A stretch of DNA of 64,000 nt from Dyella lipolytica. Its GTDB lineage: Bacteria > Pseudomonadota > Gammaproteobacteria > Xanthomonadales > Rhodanobacteraceae. Positions 45,876 to 54,619 of this stretch are shown here, piece by piece (position 1 is the stretch's first letter; every line of letters begins with the position of its first letter). The position numbers and the translations under genes were made by a program. Location of the stretch: NCBI RefSeq assembly GCF_030160075.1, contig NZ_BSNQ01000003.1, positions 676,625 through 740,624 on the forward strand, in the 5' to 3' direction. Under the pieces are notes generated by a model, which worked only from the letters and a program-made list of their open reading frames with translations, searched no databases and was not told where the DNA came from.

Positions 45876-46874
45876 ATGCGAAGTACCGATCACATCGCCG
45901 ATAGCCGTACCGCACTGCACAAAGAGGCGCAGCATTGGCTGCTGCGCCTGACGTCGGGGACGGCAACGGCGTCTGACGCGCGCGCCTTCGAACATTGGTG
46001 TGGACAGAGCGGCACACATCTAGAAGCGTTCGCGGAAACGCGGCGCCTGTGGGAGAACCTCGGGCCCGCCGCCGCCTCGTTGCGCGCACGTGAGCAGGCG
46101 CGCGCGGTATCCGGTACGGTGACTGCATTGCCGCGCATGCAACCTCGGATGAGCCGCCGCGCTTTTCTCGGTGCGGCCATTGCGGCTTCGGCAGCACTCG
46201 CGGTTGTGCATCCGCCGCTGCAACTGTGGCCGTCGCTGTCCGATATGGTCGCCGATTATCGGACCGCAACCGGCGAACAGCGCGAAATCGATCTGGGCCA
46301 GGGCATCGTGATTCAGATGAACACCCAGACTGCGATCAACTTGCGCAAGTCGCAGGGGCGTCTGGTCGGCGTCGATCTGCTCGGTGGCGAGATACAAGTG
46401 AAAGCCACAGCGGCAGCCAGCGCACCCATCACCGTTTCGGCCGGTGGTGGACAGATCGAGGTAGGCGTACAGGGCAAATGCAACATCCGTTGTTACGGAT
46501 CGGACGTCCAGGTCACCGGACTGGATGGCGCGACAACGCTGCAGTACCAAGGACACAGTGCGGTGCTGACGACAGCACAACAAGCGGACTACGGTAAGGG
46601 CCGCATCGGACAGATAGTTCCCGCGGATATCGAAAGCACGATGGCCTGGCGGCGGCGTGTACTGATATTCGACGGCCAATCGCTGTCCCAGGTAGTCGAG
46701 GAAATCAATCGTTATCGTCCCGGCAAAGTCATCATCGCCAACGACAGCCTGGCCGCACGCAAAGTGCAGGCACGGTTCTCGCTCAATCAACTGGCCGATG
46801 TCGCCGCGCTGATTCATGACGCTTACGGCGCGAAGGTGACTTCGTTGCCCGGTGGGATCGTCATACTCAGCTGA
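45876..46874 (+). CDS. FecR-like anti-sigma regulator with Tat-like motif
   Basis: 332-residue FecR-family transmembrane regulator. Cytoplasmic N-domain about 10-65 (EAQHWLLRLTSGTATASDARAFEHWCGQSG), then MSRRAFLGAAIAASAALAVV at 92-111: a hydrophobic segment preceded by a twin-arginine pair (R94-R95) fitting the S-R-R-x-F-L consensus. FecR itself is reported to use the Tat pathway. The periplasmic FecR domain follows (GEQREIDLGQGIVIQMNTQTAINL...) and the last about 75 residues (LSQVVEEINRYRPGKVIIAND) form the STN-binding end. ATG at 45876 is four bases after the sigma stop; the longer frame from 45720 is inside the sigma gene. Confidence 0.9.
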   Translation: MRSTDHIADSRTALHKEAQHWLLRLTSGTATASDARAFEHWCGQSGTHLEAFAETRRLWENLGPAAASLRAREQARAVSGTVTALPRMQPRMSRRAFLGAAIAASAALAVVHPPLQLWPSLSDMVADYRTATGEQREIDLGQGIVIQMNTQTAINLRKSQGRLVGVDLLGGEIQVKATAAASAPITVSAGGGQIEVGVQGKCNIRCYGSDVQVTGLDGATTLQYQGHSAVLTTAQQADYGKGRIGQIVPADIESTMAWRRRVLIFDGQSLSQVVEEINRYRPGKVIIANDSLAARKVQARFSLNQLADVAALIHDAYGAKVTSLPGGIVILS

Positions 46875-47428
46875 TCGTGTTGTTCAGCGTTGTGAAATCG
46901 ACGTCGTCAATAGCGTGGCGTGTTCCACGTTCCTCCTTCTCGACGCGACGCACGCGCCGTCTTGTGTCCAGACACATGACACTTTGATGTCGTCATCGCG
47001 CCGAAGCACGGTTTTCCCAGACGCCAAATTAAATTTTCGTGACATGGTTCAGTCGCGAAGAGAGTCATCTGTCTATCCCAGCAAGGAAGCCGTGAACGGG
47101 CAGGGACGCTCCCAGATCAGGTGTTTGCATCACGCGTAGCGCTGGCCGTTCGCGTGCGGGGACGTTTCGACTTGTGCAGACGGACGGCCAAAGGCCGTTG
47201 CGATAAGGATACGTGTTGCGTGATCAAGCGAATGCGAAAACGGACGTGTGGACGCGGACGAAGTAAATGCAGCATTGGGCCAATGTCGACGCTAGCGACC
47301 GGTCATTTGCTACGCGTTGTGAAGCTGACACGTCGCTGTCGTGATTCGGTTATGTACGGCGCACTAGTTTCGCTAAGTCGATCGATGACCTATCGAACAA
47401 AGCAGGCCGTGGATAGGCCGGCTCAAGC
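46875..47428 (+). other. 554-base region before tpsB holding an ECF-type promoter and a long leader
   Basis: No convincing gene: a 95-codon frame at 46852 and a Cys/Arg-rich 107-codon frame at 47121 lack ribosome sites and have no recognisable content. It contains the promoter-like element 47025-47078, followed by about 350 bases of leader before tpsB. A 6-bp hairpin (ACGGCC-AAA-GGCCGT, 47184-47198) is the only structure noticed. Confidence 0.55.
47025..47078 (+). promoter_or_regulatory. ECF-type promoter element 1 (upstream of tpsB)
   Basis: CAAATTAAATTTT, two bases, TGACATGGTTCAGTCG, 15 unrelated bases, then GTCTATCC. An almost identical arrangement with the same spacing occurs at 55706-55759 in front of tpsA. 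GGTTCAGTC as -35 and GTCTATCC as -10 resembles the layout of ECF promoters. The nearest sigma gene is at 45326-45871. About 350 bases separate it from the tpsB start. Confidence 0.75.
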
Positions 47429-49051
47429 ATGGGGCGGCGAATGAGCACGCGAAATGGAGTCGGCGCCCTGGCGCGCCGAAAGCGCTCTCTGGCGGCACTT
47501 ATAAGCCTGCTACTTGCGTGCCCGTTGTTCGCGCAGACACAGAATCAAGCTGCGGCGGCGTCCGCGCCCGCGAATTTTCAGATCAACGAATACCTGGTGC
47601 GCGGCAACACCTTGCTGGGCTCCGTCGACATCGAAAGCATCGTCGAGCCGTTCCTCGGCCCCGGACGCAGCATGAACGACGTGCACGCCGCGCGCGACGC
47701 CTTGCAAAAACTGTATCAGTCCAAGGGTTATCAATCGGTCGTCGTCGAAGTGCCGCAACAGCAGGTCAAGAACGGTGTGATTTTGCTGCAGGTCGTCGAG
47801 AACAGCATCGGCCGCATGCGTGTCGAAGGCGCCAAGTATCACTCGCCGCAGGCGATTCGCGACGCCGTGCCGTCGCTGGCCGAAGGCACGGTGCCCAATT
47901 TCACTCAGGTGCAGCAGGAGCTGACGAATCTCAATCGCCAGCCGGGCAGGCAAGTGATTCCGCTGCTGAGTCCCGGCAGCATGCCGCAGACCATGGACGT
48001 CACGCTGAAAGTGGACGACACCAATCCCTGGCACGGCAGCGTCGAGGTCAACAACGATCACAGTGCGGATACGCCGGACCTGCGTACCATCGCCAACGTT
48101 CGCTACGACAACCTGTGGCAGCTCGGCCACACCATCTCGGCCTCGTACATCGTCGCGCCGCAGGATCCGCACGCCACCTCGGTCTATGCGCTGTCCTACC
48201 TGGCACCGTTGAATACGGACTGGAGCCTGCTCGGTTCGGCGTACAAATCCAACAGCAATGCCAACACGCTCGGCGGCACTACCGTACTTGGCAAAGGTAA
48301 TGCGGTCAGCCTGCAGGCGACGAAGCAGTTGCCGGCGTTGGGCGACTACACCCAGCTGGTCTCTATCGGCATTAGCCGAAAGCATTTCGATCAGAACATT
48401 ACGTTGGGTGGACAGACCACCGAAGCGCCCTTGACGTACTACCCGCTGAGCGCGTCGTACAGCGGTCAGCGTGCGAGCGAAAAATCCACGTCCAGCTTCA
48501 CCTTGACCGGTAACTTCGGTTGGCGCGGCCTAGGCAGCAGCAACAGCGCATTTGACAACCAGCGCTACAACGCGCGCGACAACTTTGCCGACCTGCGTCT
48601 GGATCTCAACTATGTGCGTAACCTCGCCGGTAACTTCGCGCTGGCGACGCGTGCCAGTGCGCAGGCCACCGATTCGCCGCTGGTGTCGAGCGAGCAGTTT
48701 GCCGCCGGCGGCATGAGTAGCGTGCGCGGTTATCTGTCCGCGGAAGACACAGCCGACAACGGCGTCATCACGTCGGTGGAAGTGCGCAGTCCGTCGATTC
48801 ATGCATGGCTGGGATCGTTCGCCGATGACTGGCGCTTTCACGTTTTCGTCGACGGCGCGCGTTTGATGCTGATCGATCCACTGGCCGACCAGCGCGGCCG
48901 CTTCACCTTGCTCAGCACGGGCGTCGGCACGCAATTCACCGTGTTCCATTACTTGAATGGTGACCTCGAATACGCCTACCCGTTGAAAAACGGTGTGCAA
49001 ACAAGGGCGCACGACGGACATCTTCTTTTTAGCGTCAAAGCCGGTCTCTGA
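47429..49051 (+). CDS. TpsB outer-membrane transporter of a two-partner secretion system
   Basis: 540-residue ShlB/FhaC-family Omp85 relative that exports a TpsA protein. Signal peptide about 1-36 (cut after LFA). POTRA domains about 50-200 (INEYLVRGNTLLGSVDIESIVEPFL; VILLQVVENSIGRMRVEGAKYHSP), then a 16-strand barrel (VEVNNDHSADTPDLRTIANVRYDNLW...). The conserved L6 motif is seen as MSSVRGYLSAEDTADNG near residue 435, followed by the final strand FSVKAGL. Two ATGs (47429, 47441) are close; the earlier is reported. Its partner TpsA begins at 55813. The stop overlaps the reading frame leading into the ExbB fusion gene, so a common transcript is likely. Confidence 0.92.
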   Translation: MGRRMSTRNGVGALARRKRSLAALISLLLACPLFAQTQNQAAAASAPANFQINEYLVRGNTLLGSVDIESIVEPFLGPGRSMNDVHAARDALQKLYQSKGYQSVVVEVPQQQVKNGVILLQVVENSIGRMRVEGAKYHSPQAIRDAVPSLAEGTVPNFTQVQQELTNLNRQPGRQVIPLLSPGSMPQTMDVTLKVDDTNPWHGSVEVNNDHSADTPDLRTIANVRYDNLWQLGHTISASYIVAPQDPHATSVYALSYLAPLNTDWSLLGSAYKSNSNANTLGGTTVLGKGNAVSLQATKQLPALGDYTQLVSIGISRKHFDQNITLGGQTTEAPLTYYPLSASYSGQRASEKSTSSFTLTGNFGWRGLGSSNSAFDNQRYNARDNFADLRLDLNYVRNLAGNFALATRASAQATDSPLVSSEQFAAGGMSSVRGYLSAEDTADNGVITSVEVRSPSIHAWLGSFADDWRFHVFVDGARLMLIDPLADQRGRFTLLSTGVGTQFTVFHYLNGDLEYAYPLKNGVQTRAHDGHLLFSVKAGL

Positions 49052-49092
49052 TGCGGCTCCACTTCGCACTATCGGATAGGGGTTCAACGACC

Positions 49093-50943
49093 ATGCGGTA
49101 TTTCATCTATGTATGCGCAATGTGCCTGCTGCTGTTGCCGCGATGGAGCGCTGCCAGCGAGACATCCTGGTGGAACGACGATTGGTCGTACCGCAAGCCC
49201 ATCACGCTGGATACCGGCGGCAAGGGGGCAAACATCATGCAGCCCGCGGGACGCGTGCCGCTGCTGATCCGCTTGCATCCGGGCAACTTTCAGTTCGACG
49301 GCATCACCAAGACCGGCACGGACCTGCGTTTCATCGGTAGCGATGGCAAGACACCACTCAACTATCAGATCGAAAGCTTCGATCCGGTGATGGGCGTGGC
49401 GCAGATCTGGCTCGATGTGCCGGAACTTCCGGCCAATGGCCAGCAAACGATCTGGATGTACTACGGCAACACCAAGGCGCCGGCCCTGAGTAGTGGCCCC
49501 GCCACCTTCGATGCCGATTACACACTGATCTATCACTTCGACGAACAGACCGGCATGCCGCCAACGGACGCCACCGCCTACGGTAACAACGCGCTTAGCG
49601 GCGCGATACGCACCGTGGATGGCGGTATTGCCGGCAATGCCGCGCGTTTCGATGGCTCGACCGTCCTTACGCTGCCGACGAGTTCATCGCTCGACATCAA
49701 AGACGGCGGCGGCTTTACGTTCAGTGCATGGATCAAGCTTGATGCACTGCCGACCACGGCAACCTTGGTCTACGGTCATCGGCAGGAAGGCAAAGCCTTG
49801 CTGATCGGCATCGATGGTGGGGCGCCGTTCGTCGAAGTCGATGGCGGCGACAAACCGCTGCGCAGTAGCGCGGGCGAACCGCTGAAGCCGGGGCGTTGGA
49901 CGCATCTGGCGGTAACGGCTGCGGGCGGACAGATCGTGCTGTATGTGGATGGGCATCCCTACGCCACACTTGCTGCCACGTTGCCTGCACTAAGCGGTAG
50001 CGCCACCGTGGGCGGCGACACCGCCGCGCCGACGCCTTCGACAGGTAGCACTTCGGTGCCCTTTGCCTCGTTCGTCGGCCAGATGGATGAACTGCGTCTT
50101 TCGCGCATTGCTCGTTCAGCGACGGTGATTGCTGCCGACGCCCTTTCGCAGGGCGCAGAGTCGAAGTTGATTGCCTATGGCGAAGACGAGAAGAAATCCG
50201 GCTTCGGCTTCGGTTACTTCGGCATCATCGTCAAGTCGGTGACGGTGGACGCGTGGGTCATCATCGGACTGCTGATGATCATGGCGCTTATTTCCTGGCT
50301 GGTGATGTGGCAGCGTGGCACTTACGTCTCGACCGTGAGTGGCGCCAACGAACGCTTTCTGCGTCGTTACCGCGAACTCGGCGGTAATTTGCTTGGTCTG
50401 TCCGGCAACGAGGTGCCGCCGGCCGTCAAAAAGGAACTCGCGGATTCGTCGCTGTATCGCCTGTACGAGACCGGTGCGAAAGAAGTGTGGCGTCGCCATG
50501 ACGCACACGGTCGCTTGGTGATCGCCTCTGAATCCATCGAAGCGATCCGCGCCGTGATGGACTCCACGCTGGTGCGTGAGAACCAGGCGCTATCGCGTTC
50601 CATGGTGATGCTGACCATTGCGATCTCGGGCGGTCCGTTCCTCGGCCTGCTCGGTACGGTCGTCGGCGTGATGATCACCTTCGCAGCCATTGCTGCCGCC
50701 GGCGACGTGAACATCAACGCGATTGCGCCGGGTATTTCCGCGGCGCTGCTGGCGACCGTGGCCGGTCTATTCGTCGCGATTCCGGCGTTGTTTGGCTACA
50801 ACTACTTGTTGACCCGCAACAAATCGGTGACCGCGAACATGCAGGTGTTCGTCGACGAATTCGTCACCCGACTGGCCGAGCTTCACCGTTCCGTCGATCA
50901 ACCCGCGCTCGACGTAAGGGAGAGTCGCCATGCAGGTACATGA
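49093..50943 (+). CDS. ExbB/TolQ proton-channel protein fused to a secreted DUF2341-LamG lectin-like region
   Basis: 616 residues. Signal peptide 1-20 (cut after SAA), DUF2341 domain at about 25-140 (SWWNDDWSYRKPITLDTGG, LRFIGSDGKTPLNYQIESF), then a LamG/concanavalin-like beta-sandwich at about 150-350 (FDADYTLIYHFDE, FTFSAWIKLDALP, GRWTHLAVTAAGGQIVLYVDG, MDELRLSRIA). A first membrane helix at about 388-406 (WVIIGLLMIMALISWLVMW) opens the ExbB/MotA part; the other two helices are at about 515-550 (MVMLTIAISGGPFLGLLGTVVGVMITF) and 560-595. The large outside part facing the periplasm is unusual for ExbB. ATG 49093 begins a real signal peptide; 49051 is in frame at the tpsB stop. Overlaps exbD by 14 bases. 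Confidence 0.88.
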   Translation: MRYFIYVCAMCLLLLPRWSAASETSWWNDDWSYRKPITLDTGGKGANIMQPAGRVPLLIRLHPGNFQFDGITKTGTDLRFIGSDGKTPLNYQIESFDPVMGVAQIWLDVPELPANGQQTIWMYYGNTKAPALSSGPATFDADYTLIYHFDEQTGMPPTDATAYGNNALSGAIRTVDGGIAGNAARFDGSTVLTLPTSSSLDIKDGGGFTFSAWIKLDALPTTATLVYGHRQEGKALLIGIDGGAPFVEVDGGDKPLRSSAGEPLKPGRWTHLAVTAAGGQIVLYVDGHPYATLAATLPALSGSATVGGDTAAPTPSTGSTSVPFASFVGQMDELRLSRIARSATVIAADALSQGAESKLIAYGEDEKKSGFGFGYFGIIVKSVTVDAWVIIGLLMIMALISWLVMWQRGTYVSTVSGANERFLRRYRELGGNLLGLSGNEVPPAVKKELADSSLYRLYETGAKEVWRRHDAHGRLVIASESIEAIRAVMDSTLVRENQALSRSMVMLTIAISGGPFLGLLGTVVGVMITFAAIAAAGDVNINAIAPGISAALLATVAGLFVAIPALFGYNYLLTRNKSVTANMQVFVDEFVTRLAELHRSVDQPALDVRESRHAGT

Positions 50944-51334
50944 CGAAGACAAACCTTACGACGACATCAACATCACGCCGATGTTGGATCTGGCGTACGT
51001 GTTGCTGGTGATCTTCATCATCATGACCACGGCGGCGGTGCAGGGCATCAAGGTCAATCTCCCCAAAGCCAGTGCGTCGATCAGCATGGCTAAACCGCAA
51101 ACCAAGGCCATTACGGTGTCCGACACCGGGCAGATCTTTCTGGATGCCTTTCCGGTGACGATCGGCGAGCTGGAACAACGGCTGCGTGAGCAAAAAGCGT
51201 TGACGCCCGACTTTCCGGTGATCGTAAAGGGCGACGCCAATGTGCAATACCAAAAAGTGGTCGACATTCTCGATCTGCTACGTCGCCTCGATCTCACGCA
51301 AGTCGGTCTGGTGACCGGCAAGCAAGCAAGCTGA
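50930..51334 (+). CDS. ExbD/TolR-family protein
   Basis: 134-residue inner-membrane protein with one helix near the N-terminus (NITPMLDLAYVLLVIFIIMTTAA, about 15-37) carrying the Asp in PMLDLAYVLL used for proton coupling. The periplasmic part (about 45-134) has the TolR/ExbD end DFPVIVKGDANVQYQKVVDILDLLRRLDLTQVGLVT. It overlaps the 3' end of the ExbB fusion gene by 14 bases, so translation is coupled. Together with the ExbB fusion and TonB it forms a dedicated energy module. Confidence 0.93.
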   Translation: MQVHDEDKPYDDINITPMLDLAYVLLVIFIIMTTAAVQGIKVNLPKASASISMAKPQTKAITVSDTGQIFLDAFPVTIGELEQRLREQKALTPDFPVIVKGDANVQYQKVVDILDLLRRLDLTQVGLVTGKQAS

Positions 51335-51351
51335 CGGGCCGGAGCGCCGCG

Positions 51352-52029
51352 ATGTTCGAGCCCGGTTACACAGAGCAGACGAGATGGCGCCGATGGCGCG
51401 GGCGGATCATCGCCGTAGCGGTGTTGCTTGCCGCTGCGTGGCTCATCTGGATGCTGGCAGGGCATCAGGTCGGCGTGCGTCGTTCGGCGCCACGCATCGC
51501 GACCATCACGCCCTTGCCACCACCGCCGCCGCCACCGAAGGAAAAGCCGCCGGAGCCGAAGAAGGTCGAGGAAACCAAACAGGACATTCCAAAGCCGGCC
51601 GAACCGCTGAAACCGGTACAGGCGCCGAAACAGGCACCGGATCTCGCCAAGCAAATCACCATCAGCGGACCAGCGCAGGCAGGCAACGACGCGTTCAACA
51701 TCGGCGCGGGCGAGGGCGGCGGCATGGTGGGTAGCGGTGGCGGTAACGGGGTCGGTGGATCGTCTTACGAGCAATACCTGAGCTATGCGTTGCAGGAAGC
51801 CATCCAGCACGACGATCGCACGCGCCGTCTGGTTTTCGATGTGCGCGTGAATCTGTGGCTTTCACCGGAAGGTGGCGTCACGCGTGCGGAGCTGATCAAT
51901 TCCAGCGGCGCATCGACCACCGATCGCGCCTTGCTCGATGTGCTGCGAGGCGTACGCATCGATACGCCGCCGCCTCCGAATCTTGGTATGCCGGTACGCG
52001 TCGCCATGCGTGGATACCGGCCGGGCTGA
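51352..52029 (+). CDS. TonB-family energy transducer
   Basis: 225 residues: N-terminal membrane helix (about 18-38, AAAWLIWMLAGH), a proline/lysine/glutamate-rich periplasm-spanning linker (PLPPPPPPPKEKPPEPKK), a Gly-rich stretch about 115-140, and a C-terminal TonB domain (about 145-225; YEQYLSYALQEAIQHDD, VRVNLWLSPEGGVTRAELINSSG, GMPVRVAMRGY). Begins 17 bases after exbD. The C-terminal domain is a good match to TonB but its specific outer-membrane receptor is unknown; the TpsB/TpsA pair and the porin-like protein are the neighbours. It lacks the classic YP pair near the end. Confidence 0.9.
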   Translation: MFEPGYTEQTRWRRWRGRIIAVAVLLAAAWLIWMLAGHQVGVRRSAPRIATITPLPPPPPPPKEKPPEPKKVEETKQDIPKPAEPLKPVQAPKQAPDLAKQITISGPAQAGNDAFNIGAGEGGGMVGSGGGNGVGGSSYEQYLSYALQEAIQHDDRTRRLVFDVRVNLWLSPEGGVTRAELINSSGASTTDRALLDVLRGVRIDTPPPPNLGMPVRVAMRGYRPG

Positions 52030-52087
52030 GCACTCATTCCGAACTTTCATAGAGCTAGCAAGCAGCAAAACCGTCTTGGAGAATGTG

Positions 52088-53854
52088 ATGAAGTCTCAAA
52101 TTGCCTCACAAAATGCCCGACGCCCGCGCGTGAGGATGTTATGTATCGCAGTCGGCTTGCTGCTGAGCGGGAATGCCGCGTCAGCGTTCGGGCAGGATGC
52201 CGCGCCGTCGCCCAATGCCACCGTCAACTTGATCCGCCTGATGGTGAAAAAGGGTTTGATCAGCCAGTCCGAAGCGGATGGCCTGCTCAAGCAAGCCAAC
52301 GACGAAGCCGCCCAGGCGCGCAGCGCGGCTGCCGCGGCGCCGGCTGCGGTAGCCACTACCACCGACGGTGCACAACCGGGCGATGTGCGCGTCACTTACG
52401 TACCGCAGAGCGTACGCAATGAAATCCGCGATCAGGTGAAACAGGAAGTGATCGCACAGGCCAAGAGCGAGCATTGGGCCGAACCCAATGCACTACCTGA
52501 CTGGCTCGATCGCATCAGCTGGTCCGGTGATGTGCATGTGCGCGACGAATCCTGGTACTACAGCCGCAGCAACTCACCGTACTTTATCGATTACGGCACG
52601 CTCAATCGAACCGGTCCGTTCGACGTCAACAGCATTACTCAAGGCTCGACCCCGCCGATTTTCAACTCGCAGCAGAATCGCCCGAACATGCTGCGCCTGC
52701 AGGCGCACATCGGCATGAATGTCAAACTTGGCGACACGATCACCGCCGGTGTGCGCATCGGTTCGGGTGGCGACAACAATCCGGTGTCCACTACGCAGAC
52801 CTTGGGCGGCGGTTTGATCAAGAAAGATATCTGGCTGGATCAGGCGTGGGTGCGCTGGCAGCCGTACAAAGATTTCTCGCTCACCGCCGGTCGTATGCCG
52901 GACCCGTTCATGGTTACGGATCTGATCTATTCCACCGAACTCAATTTCGACGGCGTCGCGGGACACGGCGACCTGCCGTTCACCGACAGTCTCAGCTCGT
53001 TCGCCACGCTTGGCGCGTTCCCGATCCAGTACGTAGGCAACGACGCGCCCGAACAGGCCTTCGGCACCGACAAAAATAGCGGTGGCGACAATTGGCTGAC
53101 AGCCCTGCAGTTCGGGTTGAAGTGGAAGTTCGCCGACGATGCGCAATGGAAAGTCGCGCTGGCCTACTACTACTTCGACCACATGCAAGGCCGGCTTTCT
53201 GCACCGTGCCTGCTTTACACCGGCATCAACTACTGCAGTACGGACGACACGGCGCCGCAATATATGCAGAAAGGCAATACCGTCTTCCTGCTGCGCGACA
53301 TCGTTCCCAATCCGTCGTCGCCGGATAACTACGCGCAGCCGCAGTTCGTGGGCCTTTCCTACAACTATCACGTTGCCGACCTGACCAATAAGGTCGACTT
53401 CAAGATCGGTGAGACGCCGATGGAAATCCAGGCCGAGTACGAGCGCAACATGGCCTATCACGCGCGCGATGCGTTCGATCGCTATCCCAACGGTCTCGGC
53501 CAGCCAGTCAACAACTTTCAGGCCGGTAGCACTGCGACCACGAGCGGTCCATACAAGAGCGGTCCGGTCGGCTGGCTCGTACGCGGCATCATCGGCAATC
53601 CCAATCCGATGGCGGCGAATGAATGGAACATCGCGCTCGGCTACAAATACCTCCAGCCCGATGCCGTGCTGGATGGTATGACGGACCAGAACTTCCATCT
53701 CGGCGGTACCAACGCCAAGGGATTCATTCTGACGGCGGATTACGGTATCGCAGAGCGCACATGGGTTTCTGCACGCTACTTCGGCGCCAAGCAGGTTTAC
53801 GGACCGCCGTTCACCATCGACGTCGTGCAGCTCGAAGTAAGCACGAAGTTCTAG
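52088..53854 (+). CDS. Putative outer-membrane porin
   Basis: 588-residue exported beta-barrel protein of the putative-porin (PF16930-like) type. Signal peptide about 1-35 (cut after AFG). A short helical coiled stretch follows (VNLIRLMVKKGLISQSEADGLLKQANDEAAQ), as in porins with an S-layer-like or EF-hand-like N-terminal segment. Then long alternating strands (LRLQAHIGMNVKLGDTITAGVRIGSGG, WLDQAWVRWQPYKDFSLTAGRMPDPF) and a terminal Phe (VSTKF), the classical C-terminal signal for barrel assembly. GGAG is seven bases before ATG 52088. The frame upstream to 51938 lies in tonB. Could be the uptake or assembly partner of the secreted TpsA system; no ligand is evident. Confidence 0.82.
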   Translation: MKSQIASQNARRPRVRMLCIAVGLLLSGNAASAFGQDAAPSPNATVNLIRLMVKKGLISQSEADGLLKQANDEAAQARSAAAAAPAAVATTTDGAQPGDVRVTYVPQSVRNEIRDQVKQEVIAQAKSEHWAEPNALPDWLDRISWSGDVHVRDESWYYSRSNSPYFIDYGTLNRTGPFDVNSITQGSTPPIFNSQQNRPNMLRLQAHIGMNVKLGDTITAGVRIGSGGDNNPVSTTQTLGGGLIKKDIWLDQAWVRWQPYKDFSLTAGRMPDPFMVTDLIYSTELNFDGVAGHGDLPFTDSLSSFATLGAFPIQYVGNDAPEQAFGTDKNSGGDNWLTALQFGLKWKFADDAQWKVALAYYYFDHMQGRLSAPCLLYTGINYCSTDDTAPQYMQKGNTVFLLRDIVPNPSSPDNYAQPQFVGLSYNYHVADLTNKVDFKIGETPMEIQAEYERNMAYHARDAFDRYPNGLGQPVNNFQAGSTATTSGPYKSGPVGWLVRGIIGNPNPMAANEWNIALGYKYLQPDAVLDGMTDQNFHLGGTNAKGFILTADYGIAERTWVSARYFGAKQVYGPPFTIDVVQLEVSTKF

Positions 53855-53865
53855 AGGACTGACCG

Positions 53866-54492
53866 ATGAAACGTCTCGCGATAATCGCCAGCATCCTCTG
53901 CCTAGCGCTGACCTCCATCAGCGTTCAAGCACAGTCACTGGAAGAGCAGTTGCGCTCGCAACTCGCCGATGCGCGCAGCCAGCTGCAGGATCTGCAAAGT
54001 CAACAAGCGCAATGGCAAGCGCAGAAAACCCAGCTGGAGCAGGAGCGCGATGCAGCGCGTAAAGAGCTGGAAGCCGCCAAGGCCGAGCTAGGCAAGAACC
54101 GGTCGCTTTCCTCGCAAGACACCGCAGTGCTTTCATCCGAACGCACCGCGCGCGAACAGGCCGAGGCACAAGTGCAGAGCCTGCAGAAAGTGGTGGCCGA
54201 CGCCAATGCCAAGGAGCATGCGCAGGAAGGGCATAGCACCGATCTCACCACGCAACTGAACACTGCACAGATGCAAGTGACGACCTGCACCGCTAAGAAC
54301 CAGCAGCTGTACAAGATCGGCAACGAGATCCTCGATGCCTACAGTCATATGACACTCGGTAGCGTGATAGCGAGTCGCGAACCGTTTGCCGCCTCCGAGC
54401 GCGTAAAGCTGGAAAACGCCGCACAGGCTTACGGCGACCGGTTGTACGAACAGCGTTATGACGCGCGCGCGGTAAGTGTCAAGAAACCGTGA
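53866..54492 (+). CDS. Periplasmic coiled-coil protein
   Basis: 208-residue exported protein. Signal peptide 1-23 (cut after VQA-Q). Residues 25-150 are a long Gln/Glu/Ala-rich coiled coil (LEEQLRSQLADARSQLQDLQSQQ repeats), then a short helical end with a conserved-looking LYKIGNEILDAYSHMTL and a Cys in TTCTAKNQ. No family recognised with confidence. It lies 11 bases after the porin gene and before the Skp-like gene, so it is probably part of the same unit; a scaffolding or chaperone role for TpsA or the porin is a guess. Confidence 0.75.
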   Translation: MKRLAIIASILCLALTSISVQAQSLEEQLRSQLADARSQLQDLQSQQAQWQAQKTQLEQERDAARKELEAAKAELGKNRSLSSQDTAVLSSERTAREQAEAQVQSLQKVVADANAKEHAQEGHSTDLTTQLNTAQMQVTTCTAKNQQLYKIGNEILDAYSHMTLGSVIASREPFAASERVKLENAAQAYGDRLYEQRYDARAVSVKKP

Positions 54493-54619
54493 AGCTGTCG
54501 CGCAATCGCAGCGGATCGGGAGTAGGTTGGCGGCGAGCAGGACGAACCCGACACCCATCCCCATCGGTGTTGGGAATCGCCGCGCTCGTTGCTCTCTACA
54601 ACAACATGAAGGACTCGCC

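Noticed and set aside
46852..47444. Two frames (95 and 107 codons) between the FecR homologue and tpsB
   Set aside because: No ribosome sites, low-quality Cys/Arg-rich composition and overlap with tpsB or the promoter; taken as leader DNA.
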